From assembly GCA_019117445.1 (NCBI GenBank), contig DWZS01000003.1:35810-99809 (forward strand): 64,000 nt of DNA, read 5' to 3'. Positions 1-8,698 of this stretch are shown piece by piece. This stretch comes from Candidatus Limosilactobacillus excrementigallinarum. Lineage in GTDB: Bacteria > Bacillota > Bacilli > Lactobacillales > Lactobacillaceae. The translations under genes were made by a program, and so were the position numbers. The notes below the pieces were generated by a model that ran no database searches, was not told the DNA's origin, and saw only the letters and a program-made list of their open reading frames with translations. Each line of letters opens with the position of its first letter. Positions within the stretch are counted from its first letter, which is position 1.

Positions 1-1156
1 AATGATTGTGCAACCATTAATTGGTAAGTACTCAGACCGGACCTGGAATCGGTTTGGTCGGCGGATGCCATACTTACTGTTTGGTGCGCCAATTGCAGCA
101 CTAGTTTTGCTGATGCTGCCATTTTCTGGATCCTTCGGCTTCGGCTATGGTTCGCTGGCTGCGATGATCTTTGCGGCATTTGCTGTTTGCTTTATGGACC
201 TGTTCAACAACATTTGTATGCAACCATTCCGGATGATTGTGGGTGACATGGTTAACAACAAGCAAAAGAATTTTGCCTGGTCATGGCAACAGATCTTCTT
301 TAATACTGGTGGTATTTTAGCATCACTGTTACCATTCATCTTTACTGCATTCGGTATGCACAACACTGCTAAAAAAGGCGTGGTACCAAACACCGTTATT
401 TGGGCATACATCGTTGCGGCGGCAGTTTTACTGATTACTAGTATGTGGACCGTCTTTAATGTTAAGGAATACGATCCAGCTACTTACGCTAAGTATCATG
501 GGATTGATCCAGCTGCTAATAAGAAGTCAGTTTCGCTCTGGCACTTATTGAAGACGGCACCAAAGGCCTTTTACGAAATTTGTTTGGTTCAATTCTTCAG
601 TTGGGTCGGTGTAATGTACGTCTGGACTTATTCAACTGGAACCCTTGCAAAGAACGTTTGGGGAACCACAAACCCAACCAGTGCTGGCTTCCAATCAGCT
701 GGTAACTGGTACGGTGTGCTGACGGCAATTTTGAGTGTTGCCGGAATTTGCTGGGGCTTTCTCTACTCCAAGTCCAAGGCCAATGCACGGAAACAATGGT
801 ACACGCTAGGTTTGACTCTCGGGGGAATTGGTTTAATCTTAGTATCATTAGCGCATAATCAAGCGTTGACGATTGTGGCCTTCATTCTCTTTGGGATTTC
901 ATACTTTACGATTCACACGATTCCATTTACCCTGTTAACTTCATCGTTAAATGGTGAAAATGAAGGTGCCTACATGGGATTGTTTAATATCGGAATTTGT
1001 TTACCACAAATTGCAGCTTCATTATTGAGCTTCGTGATCTTCCCAATGACGGGCAAGAGTCAACCAACAATGATGTTAATTGCGGGAATTTCCTTAATCA
1101 TTGGTGCCATCGCGGTTCATCAAATTCATGAAGGGGTGGCCGCTGCTAAGGCATAA
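1..1156 (+). CDS. GPH/MFS-type disaccharide transporter, 3' part
   Basis: The reading frame is open from the left edge, so this is the C-terminal ~384 residues of a transporter whose start lies outside the window. It is a polytopic membrane protein of the glycoside-pentoside-hexuronide/SLC45-like type. It shares many blocks with the complete transporter at 20987-22333, for example IVQP.IG.YSDRTW, a GRR.PYLL loop, [24 protein letters not shown] and [12 protein letters not shown]. The YSDRTW...GRR loop is the MFS-like cytoplasmic loop between helices 2 and 3. The substrate is probably maltose or a related alpha-glucoside, judged from the paralogue that sits beside maltose phosphorylase. A strong terminator follows directly. 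Family assignment is sure; the substrate is inferred. Confidence 0.9.
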   Translation, partial: MIVQPLIGKYSDRTWNRFGRRMPYLLFGAPIAALVLLMLPFSGSFGFGYGSLAAMIFAAFAVCFMDLFNNICMQPFRMIVGDMVNNKQKNFAWSWQQIFFNTGGILASLLPFIFTAFGMHNTAKKGVVPNTVIWAYIVAAAVLLITSMWTVFNVKEYDPATYAKYHGIDPAANKKSVSLWHLLKTAPKAFYEICLVQFFSWVGVMYVWTYSTGTLAKNVWGTTNPTSAGFQSAGNWYGVLTAILSVAGICWGFLYSKSKANARKQWYTLGLTLGGIGLILVSLAHNQALTIVAFILFGISYFTIHTIPFTLLTSSLNGENEGAYMGLFNIGICLPQIAASLLSFVIFPMTGKSQPTMMLIAGISLIIGAIAVHQIHEGVAAAKA

Positions 1157-1171
1157 GCGATAACTAAATTT

Positions 1172-1210
1172 AAAAAGTACGGAACAACTAGCTGTTGTTT
1201 CGTGCTTTTT
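1172..1210 (+). terminator. Rho-independent terminator after the partial sugar transporter
   Basis: A 17-bp stem (AAAAAGTACGGAACAAC pairing with GTTGTTTCGTGCTTTTT, with G-U pairs) ends in five T residues. Its right arm covers the TTG at 1195, so that in-frame codon is not a credible start for the next gene. Confidence 0.85.
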
Positions 1211-1245
1211 GTATAATGAAGAAAAATAACAAAGGAATTGAGCAA

Positions 1246-2325
1246 ATGGCACAGCGACAAATAAAAGTTTTTTCACATAATGATTTAGACGGGTTTGGGG
1301 CGCCATTTTTACTAACGGCGGTTCAGGAATTAGTGTTCCCCGATGAACAGTTTGAGATTACCAATATTGGGGCTGGCAAGATTGATGAAGAATTGGATTA
1401 TTGGTTTGCCCATGCTGATTTAGGGGCTTACACTGATGTTTACATTATGGACATGACGCCCGAAAGTGAACACACTTTTCAGCAACTGAACACCAATTTT
1501 GCCAATCACTGGTTGGTGTTCGACCATCATGAAACGGCGGCGGCTTCCCGGCAGCAGTATTCTAATAACATGGTTACTTTTGATAATGGGCAGAACCAAA
1601 GTGCCACTAGTTTAGTCTGGAATTGGGTTCAGCAACAGGACAGGGCGGAGCGTTTGGCTCCAGAACGTCAAACGACCTTAGCGCAAATTGTGGAATTGAT
1701 TCGGGCCTACGATACTTGGGATTGGCAAAATGATCCAACCTTAGCGAAGGAAGTTAAAACGGGGGCGGATGAATTGGACCAACTCTTTTGGTTTTATCCG
1801 TTAGATCACTCCGCAGAATTTATTCAAAAAGTGTATTTAGAAGGGTGGTCGCAATATCGTGAAGAAAACAAGCTCCTGATTCAAACGTTAAATGATCGAC
1901 GTCAGCACTATCTTCACCATCACTTGAAAGACGTTTTAATTGATGAATTAGGTGGTCATAAATGGGGCTTTGTATACGCTGACGATTACAAGTCTGAAAT
2001 TGCGCATGAGTTATTAGAAGAGCATCCCGAAGTCGCAGCAGCAATGGTAATTAGCCCAACTAGTTTATCGTTGCGGAGTAATGGTCAGATTGATGTGGCC
2101 AAATTTGCAGAAAAATATTTCCGCGGCGGTGGCCACGCAGATGCTGCAGGTGGTCGAATTGATATTAATATGATTCAAGTTGGGGAACGTGCCGTGATTG
2201 AGCATGTTCAGAACCAAATTCAAGAAGCAGCAAAAGATCAAGCGGCAAATCAGGAAACGGTAGCAGATAATTTAGACCCAGCGGTGGCAGAAAAATTGGC
2301 CGCTTTGTTTGGCGATCAGAACTAA
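1246..2325 (+). CDS. DHH-family phosphoesterase (NrnB/YngD-like oligoribonuclease or cyclic nucleotide phosphodiesterase)
   Basis: About 359 residues. The N-terminal DHH domain has HNDLDG at ~11-16 and FDHHET at ~92-97, the Mn2+-binding signature. The C-terminal DHHA1 domain carries GGGHADAAGGR at ~292-302. The family hydrolyses short RNA oligomers, pAp or cyclic nucleotides. The overall layout best fits the NrnB/YngD branch rather than NrnA or GdpP, as there are no PAS or membrane segments. I place the start at ATG 1246 because AAAGGA sits at 1231-1236, while an upstream TTG lies inside the terminator and an upstream ATG overlaps the TATAAT at 1212-1217. The gene appears monocistronic, with its own promoter and a terminator behind it. 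The exact substrate cannot be read from the sequence. Confidence 0.88.
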   Translation: MAQRQIKVFSHNDLDGFGAPFLLTAVQELVFPDEQFEITNIGAGKIDEELDYWFAHADLGAYTDVYIMDMTPESEHTFQQLNTNFANHWLVFDHHETAAASRQQYSNNMVTFDNGQNQSATSLVWNWVQQQDRAERLAPERQTTLAQIVELIRAYDTWDWQNDPTLAKEVKTGADELDQLFWFYPLDHSAEFIQKVYLEGWSQYREENKLLIQTLNDRRQHYLHHHLKDVLIDELGGHKWGFVYADDYKSEIAHELLEEHPEVAAAMVISPTSLSLRSNGQIDVAKFAEKYFRGGGHADAAGGRIDINMIQVGERAVIEHVQNQIQEAAKDQAANQETVADNLDPAVAEKLAALFGDQN

Positions 2326-2356
2326 AAAAAATGGCTCCAATTTGGAGCCATTTTTT
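2326..2356. terminator. Bidirectional terminator between convergent genes
   Basis: Near-perfect hairpin (AAAAAATGGCTCCAA / TTGGAGCCATTTTTT) flanked by A and T runs, so it can stop transcription from both the DHH gene (+) and the NmrA-like gene (-). Confidence 0.9.
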
Positions 2357-3221
2357 ATAATGATGATTTTTGGTAATTAGCGTGCAAAAAGCGGTCCATT
2401 GTAATTGGATCTTCACCAGTAAGGCGGTGGAAATCATTGCTAGTTGCGCTCATTAAACCGCGCCCACCAGCATCGTACATGGAAGCTAGTTCAGCACCGC
2501 CATCATTCTTATATATTCTTCCGAATTGTTCAACCGTCACTGGTCGATAGGAAATCGGCTGCCCAGTGACGTCGGTCATAATTTTGGCTAGCTCAATCAT
2601 ATTATAATTTTGCGGCATCGAGAGGAGATAACTTTGTCCATGATCTCGCATGGTTGGTTGCGCAGCTAGACTAGCAATTGCTTTAGCACTGTCGTTACGA
2701 CTAATAAAGCTGAGTGGTTGGTCGCCAACTGGGTAGATAAGATGACCACGTTCGATTAATTCCGGTAAGTACGGCACCAGTGGATCTGCATAGAGGGTGT
2801 TGCGGACATAAGTGTAGGCTAACCCACTTCCCGCGAGACGCCGGGGAACGTAAGCGTAGAATGGTGACATTTGAAATGGATTATTAGTTTGATCGGCAAA
2901 GAAGCTAACGAAAATAAAACTTTCAATTCCATTGCGCTTGGCACCGGCCAACACATTTTCAAATTCCTGAACCCGTTTTACTAAGTCATAGGTGATACTT
3001 GGAATATATATAAGAACGTCGATATCAGTAAAACTTTGGTTAATTGTTGATGGATCGGTGTAATCCAAGTGGGTAACGGTCATACTGGAACCATCGAAAA
3101 GGGAAGCCTTTTTCATGTTATGAACACCAACGCGAATGTCAGTTTCGTCAATATAATTTCGCAGGTGACGAACTACTTTTTGACCAAGATGGCCGCTAGC
3201 ACCAGTAACTAAGTATTTCAT
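2355..3221 (-). CDS. NmrA/SDR-type NAD(P)-binding oxidoreductase (quinone-oxidoreductase-2-like)
   Basis: 288 residues. An atypical short-chain dehydrogenase fold starts with the dinucleotide motif TGASGHLG (6-13). There is no classical YxxxK catalytic pair, which agrees with the NmrA/QorB(YtfG)/HSCARG-like group that reduces quinones or only senses NAD(P)H. The C-terminal part (TDVTGQPISYRPVT...) is typical of YtfG-like proteins. Its start codon overlaps the stop of the upstream Rrf2 gene by 4 bp (ATGA), so the two are translationally coupled. A redox- or electrophile-responsive pair is likely; the substrate is unknown. Confidence 0.85.
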   Translation of the reverse strand: MKYLVTGASGHLGQKVVRHLRNYIDETDIRVGVHNMKKASLFDGSSMTVTHLDYTDPSTINQSFTDIDVLIYIPSITYDLVKRVQEFENVLAGAKRNGIESFIFVSFFADQTNNPFQMSPFYAYVPRRLAGSGLAYTYVRNTLYADPLVPYLPELIERGHLIYPVGDQPLSFISRNDSAKAIASLAAQPTMRDHGQSYLLSMPQNYNMIELAKIMTDVTGQPISYRPVTVEQFGRIYKNDGGAELASMYDAGGRGLMSATSNDFHRLTGEDPITMDRFLHANYQKSSL

Positions 3222-3658
3222 TGTTGATTTTCCTCCCTTGTGTGAGCAACTAAAATGTCATTAATGATGTCTTCTAATGTGATGCGGGATAACCGGCCGA
3301 ATGCGGCGTTCTGCACTTCTTGATAAGTTTGTTCGAGAACTTTTTGAATATTACCGCCCACGATACATTCTGGATTGGTTGTGGGGTCGACACTAAAAAG
3401 CTGACGATCACCTTCCACTGCATAGTAAATATCCAGTAAAGAAATCGCGCTCGGCTGCTTAGCAAGATGGGGATTCGGTGAACCGTGGGTGGTCTGGATT
3501 AGACCGGCCTTTTGTAATGCCCCCATGATGCGACGAACCACGACCGGTGATGTCATGACACTTGCCGCGATATTTTCACTAGAAAGTTTAGTATCTTGAT
3601 AGATATTTAAGTAGGCCAGGATGTGGATAGCATCACTAAATCGAGTTGAAACTTTCAT
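3218..3658 (-). CDS. Rrf2-family transcriptional regulator (YwnA-like)
   Basis: 146 residues with an N-terminal winged helix-turn-helix (STRFSDAIHILAYL..., SSENIAASVMTSPVVVRRIM) and the dimer helix of the Rrf2 family. Only one cysteine is present (Cys98, PECIVGG). The three-cysteine Fe-S ligand set of IscR/NsrR is therefore missing, as in YwnA/CymR-type members; a single-thiol redox switch is possible. It is the first gene of a two-gene operon with the NmrA-like oxidoreductase, and a strong SD (TGAGGTGAG) precedes the ATG. It probably represses its own operon, and the 7-bp inverted repeat over its -35 is the obvious candidate operator. Confidence 0.88.
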   Translation of the reverse strand: MKVSTRFSDAIHILAYLNIYQDTKLSSENIAASVMTSPVVVRRIMGALQKAGLIQTTHGSPNPHLAKQPSAISLLDIYYAVEGDRQLFSVDPTTNPECIVGGNIQKVLEQTYQEVQNAAFGRLSRITLEDIINDILVAHTREENQQ

Positions 3659-3692
3659 AAACTCACCTCAATCAAAAAATATGATTGACTAT

Positions 3693-3721
3693 AATATACC
3701 CTGATAATCGTAACTTTTCAA
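3693..3721 (-). promoter_or_regulatory. Promoter of the Rrf2/NmrA operon
   Basis: Read on the minus strand: -35 TTGAAA (3716-3721), 17-bp spacer, -10 TATATT (3693-3698). Confidence 0.7.
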
Positions 3722-3726
3722 GTTAC
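3710..3726. promoter_or_regulatory. Inverted repeat over the Rrf2 -35 box (candidate operator)
   Basis: GTAACTT-TTC-AAGTTAC is a perfect 7+7 inverted repeat with a 3-nt centre. It covers the -35 of the minus-strand promoter, the position expected for an autorepressor site. Binding by the Rrf2 protein is inferred. Confidence 0.55.
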
Positions 3727-3743
3727 AAAATTAATCGTTGGTC

Positions 3744-3771
3744 TTGACACTTTAGAGTCTAAAGATATAAT
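3744..3771 (+). promoter_or_regulatory. Promoter of the opu operon with a palindrome in the spacer
   Basis: Consensus -35 TTGACA (3744-3749), 16-bp spacer and -10 TATAAT (3766-3771). The spacer is almost filled by the perfect palindrome CTTTAGAGTCTAAAG (3750-3764). A protein bound there would block RNA polymerase, so osmotic or other repression is likely. Confidence 0.75.
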
Positions 3772-3808
3772 TGACGTAACTAAAATAATTACGACTAGGA
3801 GGATTGAA

Positions 3809-4756
3809 ATGATTAAATACGATCACGTAGCTAAAACCTATTCCTCCGTTCCGGTCATTCGGGATGTTTCATTTGAAATTAACGAAGGGGACCTCTTTGT
3901 GTTGGTTGGCCCTAGTGGGAGCGGGAAAACTACCTTATTGAAAATGTTCAATCGATTAACTGTCCCCACCGAAGGGAACGTCTATTATCAAGGGAAAAAG
4001 ATTAAAGACTATGATCTCCAACAATTACGGTTACAAACTGGCTATGTTTTACAAGACAGTAGCTTATTTCCTAATTTAAATCTGCAGGATAATATTGCGA
4101 TTCAATTAGAACAGCAAGGGGTTGCGAAAGCAAAACGTCACCAGCGGGCGTGTGAACTATTACGGGCAGTCGATATGGATCCCGAAAAGTACGCTAAACG
4201 GATGCCGAATGAACTGTCCGGAGGTGAGCAACAACGGGTCGGAATTATTCGAGCACTAGCCGCTAAACCGACGGTAATTTTAATGGATGAGCCGTTTAGT
4301 GCTTTGGATCCAGTGGTTCGTCGCCAATTGCAAGATCTGGTATTGAAACTGCAGAAGCAGACTAAAACTACCATCATCTTTGTGACGCATGACATGCATG
4401 AGGCATTACGAATTGGTACAAAAATTGCGGTGCTCAAAGATGGTGTTTTGCAGCAGGTCGGGACACCCCAAGAAATTATTAACCAACCTGCAACTGCATT
4501 TGTAAAAGAGTTCTTTCATGGACATGGCTTTCATTTTTCGCTTAATGCAGTCCTTAATGACGGGTTAGGTAAGAAGACCAGCACGGCTTCTGATGATTTA
4601 CCCGTGGTTACTGCCAAAAAGCTAGAAGAGTTATTTGTATTTTGCCGTGACCATCAGGCACAGCAGTTTGTTGTGCAGGCTGATGATGGTCAATACATTG
4701 TTAAGCGGCAGGATGTTTGGGATTATTTAATTAGGAGGGAAGAAAATCGTGCTTAA
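3809..4756 (+). CDS. opuCA: Glycine betaine/carnitine/choline ABC transporter, ATP-binding protein
   Basis: 315 residues. Walker A GPSGSGKT (34-41), Q-loop Gln82, signature LSGGE (136-140), Walker B VILMDE (156-161) and the switch histidine (His194) are all intact. The ~80-residue C-terminal extension is shorter than the tandem CBS pair of full-length OpuCA/OpuA ATPases and resembles only a part of one, so the ionic-strength sensing described for CBS-containing homologues may be altered. The gene is followed by, and overlaps by 8 bp, a fused permease/binding protein. Together they form a complete importer of compatible solutes. A consensus promoter lies 37 bp upstream of the ATG, which is preceded by AGGAGG. 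Confidence 0.9.
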   Translation: MIKYDHVAKTYSSVPVIRDVSFEINEGDLFVLVGPSGSGKTTLLKMFNRLTVPTEGNVYYQGKKIKDYDLQQLRLQTGYVLQDSSLFPNLNLQDNIAIQLEQQGVAKAKRHQRACELLRAVDMDPEKYAKRMPNELSGGEQQRVGIIRALAAKPTVILMDEPFSALDPVVRRQLQDLVLKLQKQTKTTIIFVTHDMHEALRIGTKIAVLKDGVLQQVGTPQEIINQPATAFVKEFFHGHGFHFSLNAVLNDGLGKKTSTASDDLPVVTAKKLEELFVFCRDHQAQQFVVQADDGQYIVKRQDVWDYLIRREENRA

Positions 4757-6281
4757 CTCAATTGCAGAAACGCTTCACGCTCAGCAGGGTGCGATTATTA
4801 AGGCAACCGAGCAACACATCAGTATTTCTTTACTGTCCCTACTAATTGCGATGGTGATTGCTATTCCCTTAGCAATCCTGCTAAAGGACCATCGTCGTAT
4901 CGCCGAAGCCTGTTTGCAAGTTGCGGGAATTATTCAAACGATTCCTAGTTTGGCCATTTTAGGGTTATTAATTCCGCTGGTGGGGATCGGCACGGTACCG
5001 GCTATAATTGCCCTTGTGTTATATGCCATTATGCCGATTTTTCAAAACACCTATGCCGGACTTACGGAGATTGCGCCAAATTTAGAAGAAGCAGCGACGG
5101 CATTTGGTCTCACTAAATGGAAAAAGTTGCAACGGCTTGAATTACCATTGGCGATGCCGATGATTTTATCAGGAATTCGAATTTCGCTTGTGATGATTAT
5201 TGGTACCGCGACCCTGGCAGCCTTAATTGGCGGTGGTGGTCTCGGAACCTTTATCTTGACGGGAATTCAATCCAATAATAATACCTATGTCATTATTGGG
5301 GCGGTGTTGTCCGCCATTCTAGCCTTTTTCTTTAGTTGGTTATTAAAATTTGTCGGTAGTAATCCCAAACGTCTGCGGATCGGGATGGTTGCGATTGTAA
5401 TTTTACTAGTTGGATTTGGCGGTTATAAAGGGTTTCAAGCATTGCGTCCCGCACCAACTAAGATTGTGATTGCGGGCAAAATGGGTAGTGAACCCGATAT
5501 CTTGATTCATATGTATAAGGATCTGATTCAGCAGGAAGATCCCCAGGCAGAGGTTACTTTAAAACCAAATTTTGGTGGTACGACATTCCTGTTTAAGGCG
5601 TTACAAAGTAATCAAATTGATGTTTATCCAGAATTTACGGGAACAGTCAACCAACAAATTATTAAGCTCAAGCAAAAAACGGGCGCTAATCCCCAAAAGA
5701 CGTATCAGTTGGCCAAGCGGGAATTAGCACGCCGTTATCAAATGCGTTATTTGAAGCCAATGCAATATCAAAATGGGTATGCATTAGTGGTAAGTCCACA
5801 GTTTGCCAAAACTCACCAGTTAACAAAGATGAGCCAGCTCGCTAATTATAATAATGAAATTACTGCTGGCTTTGATCCTGATTTCTATCAATTGCACGAT
5901 GGTTATCAAGGATTGAAACAGCCATATGGCTATCATTTTAAGAATGTCAAAACTATGGAACCGGCTATTCGTTATCAAGCCATTGCCAATGGACGGGTGA
6001 ATGTGGTCGATGGCTACACCACGGATCCGCAAATTACCCAATATCACTTGAAAATGTTACAGGATGATCGACACTTCTTCCCACCATACCAAGGGGCACC
6101 ACTAATGAAGGAAAGCTTTGCTAAGCGGAATCCACGGGTGGTTGCTGCTCTCAATAAGTTGGCCGGAAAAATTACCACGAAAGAAATGCAGCACATGAAC
6201 TATGAAGTAACGGTTAAAAAGAAAAGTGCAGCGACAGTGGCTCGGCAGTATTTGGTAAAACATCATTTATTAGATAACTAA
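4749..6281 (+). CDS. opuCB: Fused permease and substrate-binding protein of the glycine betaine/carnitine/choline transporter
   Basis: 510 residues in one chain. Residues ~20-215 are an ABC permease domain with the cytoplasmic coupling loop (NLEEAATAFGLTKWKK). A further membrane helix at ~215-233 tethers a C-terminal extracytoplasmic binding domain (~240-510; OpuAC fold beginning IVIAGKMGSEPDIL). This arrangement gives two binding domains per dimer. The GTG start at 4749 is preceded by AGGAGG at 4733-4738. The fusion explains why no separate lipoprotein gene is present. Substrate choice between betaine, carnitine and choline is not decidable by eye. Confidence 0.9.
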   Translation: MLNSIAETLHAQQGAIIKATEQHISISLLSLLIAMVIAIPLAILLKDHRRIAEACLQVAGIIQTIPSLAILGLLIPLVGIGTVPAIIALVLYAIMPIFQNTYAGLTEIAPNLEEAATAFGLTKWKKLQRLELPLAMPMILSGIRISLVMIIGTATLAALIGGGGLGTFILTGIQSNNNTYVIIGAVLSAILAFFFSWLLKFVGSNPKRLRIGMVAIVILLVGFGGYKGFQALRPAPTKIVIAGKMGSEPDILIHMYKDLIQQEDPQAEVTLKPNFGGTTFLFKALQSNQIDVYPEFTGTVNQQIIKLKQKTGANPQKTYQLAKRELARRYQMRYLKPMQYQNGYALVVSPQFAKTHQLTKMSQLANYNNEITAGFDPDFYQLHDGYQGLKQPYGYHFKNVKTMEPAIRYQAIANGRVNVVDGYTTDPQITQYHLKMLQDDRHFFPPYQGAPLMKESFAKRNPRVVAALNKLAGKITTKEMQHMNYEVTVKKKSAATVARQYLVKHHLLDN

Positions 6282-6322
6282 AGTGGAAACTCAGGATGCG
6301 CATTCTGAGTTTCCACTTTAAT
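6280..6322. terminator. Bidirectional terminator between opu and the L,D-transpeptidase
   Basis: Long hairpin with arms TAAAGTGGAAACTCAG and CTGAGTTTCCACTTTA. It overlaps or abuts both converging stop codons. Confidence 0.85.
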
Positions 6323-6892
6323 TTATGAATTGGTAATTACGACCTTAGTCCCTTGTTTGATATTTTGGTACAACCAGCGAGCGTCTGGTACGGAGAGGCG
6401 GATACAGCCATGTGAGTTGGCAGTTTTACCCAGTGATTGAGCTTCACTAACCAGGTATTGACCTTGGCGATTAACTGGGACGGAGTGGAAAAGGTACTCA
6501 CCGTGATTCTTCCACGAAACCCAGTAACGGGCACCTTCGCCACTTTTGGCGTTAAAAAATGATTGGCCGCGTTCGGCTTGAATATGATAAGTACCAGTTG
6601 GTGTATTATTGTTCTTTCCAGAACCCGTCGACGCATACATGGTGTAGAGGGTTCTTCCGTGATTAATTAAGTAGACCCGTTGCCGCTTCTTCGAAACGAG
6701 GATCCAGAGATTAGGGTATTGACCAACGTTCGGGTAAGGTTTCGTTTCGGATGAATGTTGCCATTGATTACTGGTTGGCGTCTGGTGAGTGATTGAAGTA
6801 TTTTCAAGATGTTGGTGAAAAAGGTAGCGTCCACCAAAAAGCACCAGGCACACTAGCACGATCAAAATGATCAAATGACGGATAAATTTCAT
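6323..6892 (-). CDS. L,D-transpeptidase (YkuD domain), membrane-anchored, copy 1
   Basis: 189 residues. A short basic N-terminus and a hydrophobic segment (~5-22) form a signal anchor, followed by a linker and a YkuD catalytic domain (~60-189). The active site motif SHGCIRLS places the nucleophile at about Cys163, with His and Arg in the expected places. Such enzymes form 3-3 peptidoglycan cross-links or act as hydrolases at the cell wall. The second copy (7033-7572) shares about half of the catalytic domain and the sequence KPYPNV.QYPN-like start. SD AAGGAAG precedes the ATG. Confidence 0.9.
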   Translation of the reverse strand: MKFIRHLIILIVLVCLVLFGGRYLFHQHLENTSITHQTPTSNQWQHSSETKPYPNVGQYPNLWILVSKKRQRVYLINHGRTLYTMYASTGSGKNNNTPTGTYHIQAERGQSFFNAKSGEGARYWVSWKNHGEYLFHSVPVNRQGQYLVSEAQSLGKTANSHGCIRLSVPDARWLYQNIKQGTKVVITNS

Positions 6893-6985
6893 AATGAACT
6901 TCCTTAATTATTAATGATTAGCCATGAGTTTAGCACAAAAAGCTGCCAGAGAAATAAGCTTAACCAGAATTTAAATGATTATCAA

Positions 6986-7019
6986 AAACCGGTCAGCATT
7001 GTTTGATGCTGACCGGTTT
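6986..7019 (-). terminator. Terminator after L,D-transpeptidase copy 2
   Basis: Stem AAACCGGTCAGCAT / ATGCTGACCGGTTT with a 6-nt loop. Read on the minus strand it runs into TTTTTGAT. It separates the two tandem L,D-transpeptidase genes, so they are independent transcripts. Confidence 0.85.
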
Positions 7020-7032
7020 ATTAGTTTTTAAG

Positions 7033-7572
7033 CTAGTCTTTGGAAATAACAACTTTCGTGCCGGTAGGGATGTTTTTGTACATCCATTGTGAATCTGGAA
7101 TTGATAGACGGATACAACCGTGTGACATTGGCTTTTTTCCTAAGTAAGAAGCCTGCTTCTTGTCGTATTGCCCCTTATCGTTAATTGGGACAGAGTGGAA
7201 GAGAAAGTCGTTGCCCTTCCAAGCCACGTAGTAGTTAGCTCCCGCCTTTTCCTCTTGGTTATAGAAGGTATCTCCACGGATGTCTTCAATGTGGTAAGTA
7301 CCAGTCGGCGTAGCGTTATGCGCACCAGAGGAACAGTACATTGTGTAGAGCTTTTTATTCTTATTGCTCATCAGGTAAACGCGTTGCTTTTTCAAATTGA
7401 CGTGAATCCACATTCCCGGATTTTTTTGGACATCTGGGTATGGTTTGTTTTCTGAAGGTTTGCGGTAATCAATCTTGGCAGCCTTCGCAGATCCGGCGGT
7501 TCCACCCCAGATCATCATTAGTAGTGCTGCCACGAGAGTAGTTGCTAATAATAATTTACTAAATTTCTTCAT
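7033..7572 (-). CDS. L,D-transpeptidase (YkuD domain), secreted, copy 2
   Basis: 179 residues from the start chosen here (ATG 7572, with AAGGGAG upstream; a longer in-frame start lacks a ribosome site). The N-terminus MKKFSKLLL... is a signal peptide with an Ala-rich end (GGTAGSAKAA) that could be cleaved or kept as an anchor. The YkuD domain carries SHGCIRLS with the nucleophile near Cys153. It lies directly upstream of the copy 1 gene in the same orientation, with a terminator between them. This suggests a local duplication followed by separate regulation. Confidence 0.9.
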   Translation of the reverse strand: MKKFSKLLLATTLVAALLMMIWGGTAGSAKAAKIDYRKPSENKPYPDVQKNPGMWIHVNLKKQRVYLMSNKNKKLYTMYCSSGAHNATPTGTYHIEDIRGDTFYNQEEKAGANYYVAWKGNDFLFHSVPINDKGQYDKKQASYLGKKPMSHGCIRLSIPDSQWMYKNIPTGTKVVISKD

Positions 7573-7620
7573 TTTAATTCGCTCCCTTAATAATACAGGG
7601 AACATTCTAACACATTTGGG

Positions 7621-8610
7621 TTACAGAGACTGAAGATTTTTGACACTTTTCCGTTCGTTAATGTTCACAGGAATAAATTCGGCGTCTGCATTCTCAATTA
7701 AATTGGTGACACTTCGTTGCCCCATTAATTTAAATTGCTGTGAAACACTGGTAATGGTCGGTGATGTGATATCACAAATAAAAGTGCCGTCAATACTAAT
7801 GATGGAAAGGTCTTCAGGAATAGAATATCCATACTGGTTGGCTGCCTTAATAAGTCCAGCGGCAACCATGTCACTTGCAGCGATAATGGCCGTTAAACCT
7901 ACATTACGCACCCGTTTAAATAATTTTTGGGCATTTTCAAAACTGTAATCACCATATTGCACCCAGTTTGGATCGACCACTAGGTTGGCTTTAGTCATTA
8001 CTTTTTCATAGCCGAGTAGCCGTTGCTTTCCAGTCGTGGATTGGTCAATTCCTAATAAACCAATCTTGGAATGACCATGCTCAATTAAGTACGAGGTTGC
8101 TAATTCACCAATCTTAATGTTATCAGAACTGATAAATTTAGTTTCTTGATCATCACTACCGTAAATAGAAACAAAACGGTAAGGAATGCCAGAATTATTG
8201 AGTAGACTTAATTGACGGGAAGTAGCTTTGGCAGAGATGAGCAGAATTCCCGAAACAGAGCGGGCCAAAACGTTATTAATCGCCTGCGTCAGCATTGCCG
8301 CATCGTTATTTCCCGCATAAAAAATAATCGAATTCCGGTGAGCATCCTGAAGCGCTTCTTGAATGCCATCAAGAACTTCCTGCCAGAAATGAGTCTTGGT
8401 ATTATTAATGATGATGGCGATAGTTTTAACTTCATTGGCGGCTAACTCTGCGGCCGATACATTGCGGTGATAGCCTAACTGGTCGGCAACTTTACGAACG
8501 ACCTTCGCAGTCTCTTCACGATAGGTTCCCGCTTTATTTGAGAGAACCCGGGAAACGGTTGCCGTAGATACATGGGCCGCCTTGGCAACATCTTTAATTG
8601 TGGCTTTCAT
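7621..8610 (-). CDS. LacI-family repressor next to the alpha-glucosidase
   Basis: 329 residues. The N-terminal helix-turn-helix (ATIKDVAKAAHVSTATVSRVLSN) is followed by a hinge and a periplasmic-binding-protein-like effector domain with the usual FV.ISSDN... and ASDMVAAGLIKAA blocks. It is transcribed divergently from the GH31 alpha-glucosidase, and the shared 170-bp region holds LacI/CcpA-type palindromes. It is therefore most likely a local regulator of alpha-glucoside use (MalR-like). The inducer is not known. The gene at 19893-20828 is a second, distinct LacI protein in the same window. Confidence 0.88.
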   Translation of the reverse strand: MKATIKDVAKAAHVSTATVSRVLSNKAGTYREETAKVVRKVADQLGYHRNVSAAELAANEVKTIAIIINNTKTHFWQEVLDGIQEALQDAHRNSIIFYAGNNDAAMLTQAINNVLARSVSGILLISAKATSRQLSLLNNSGIPYRFVSIYGSDDQETKFISSDNIKIGELATSYLIEHGHSKIGLLGIDQSTTGKQRLLGYEKVMTKANLVVDPNWVQYGDYSFENAQKLFKRVRNVGLTAIIAASDMVAAGLIKAANQYGYSIPEDLSIISIDGTFICDITSPTITSVSQQFKLMGQRSVTNLIENADAEFIPVNINERKSVKNLQSL

Positions 8611-8644
8611 TTATTTACTTCCTCCGCATATTTTCATTACTACC

Positions 8645-8672
8645 ATTATAGTGCATTTTTGCTAACTAGCAA
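8645..8672 (-). promoter_or_regulatory. Promoter of the LacI regulator gene
   Basis: Minus strand: -35 TTGCTA (8667-8672), 16-bp spacer, -10 TATAAT (8645-8650). The cre-like half site GCAAGCGTTTAC (8669-8680) overlaps its -35 and would allow autoregulation. Confidence 0.65.
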
Positions 8673-8698
8673 GCGTTTACATTATTATTACATGGCTA

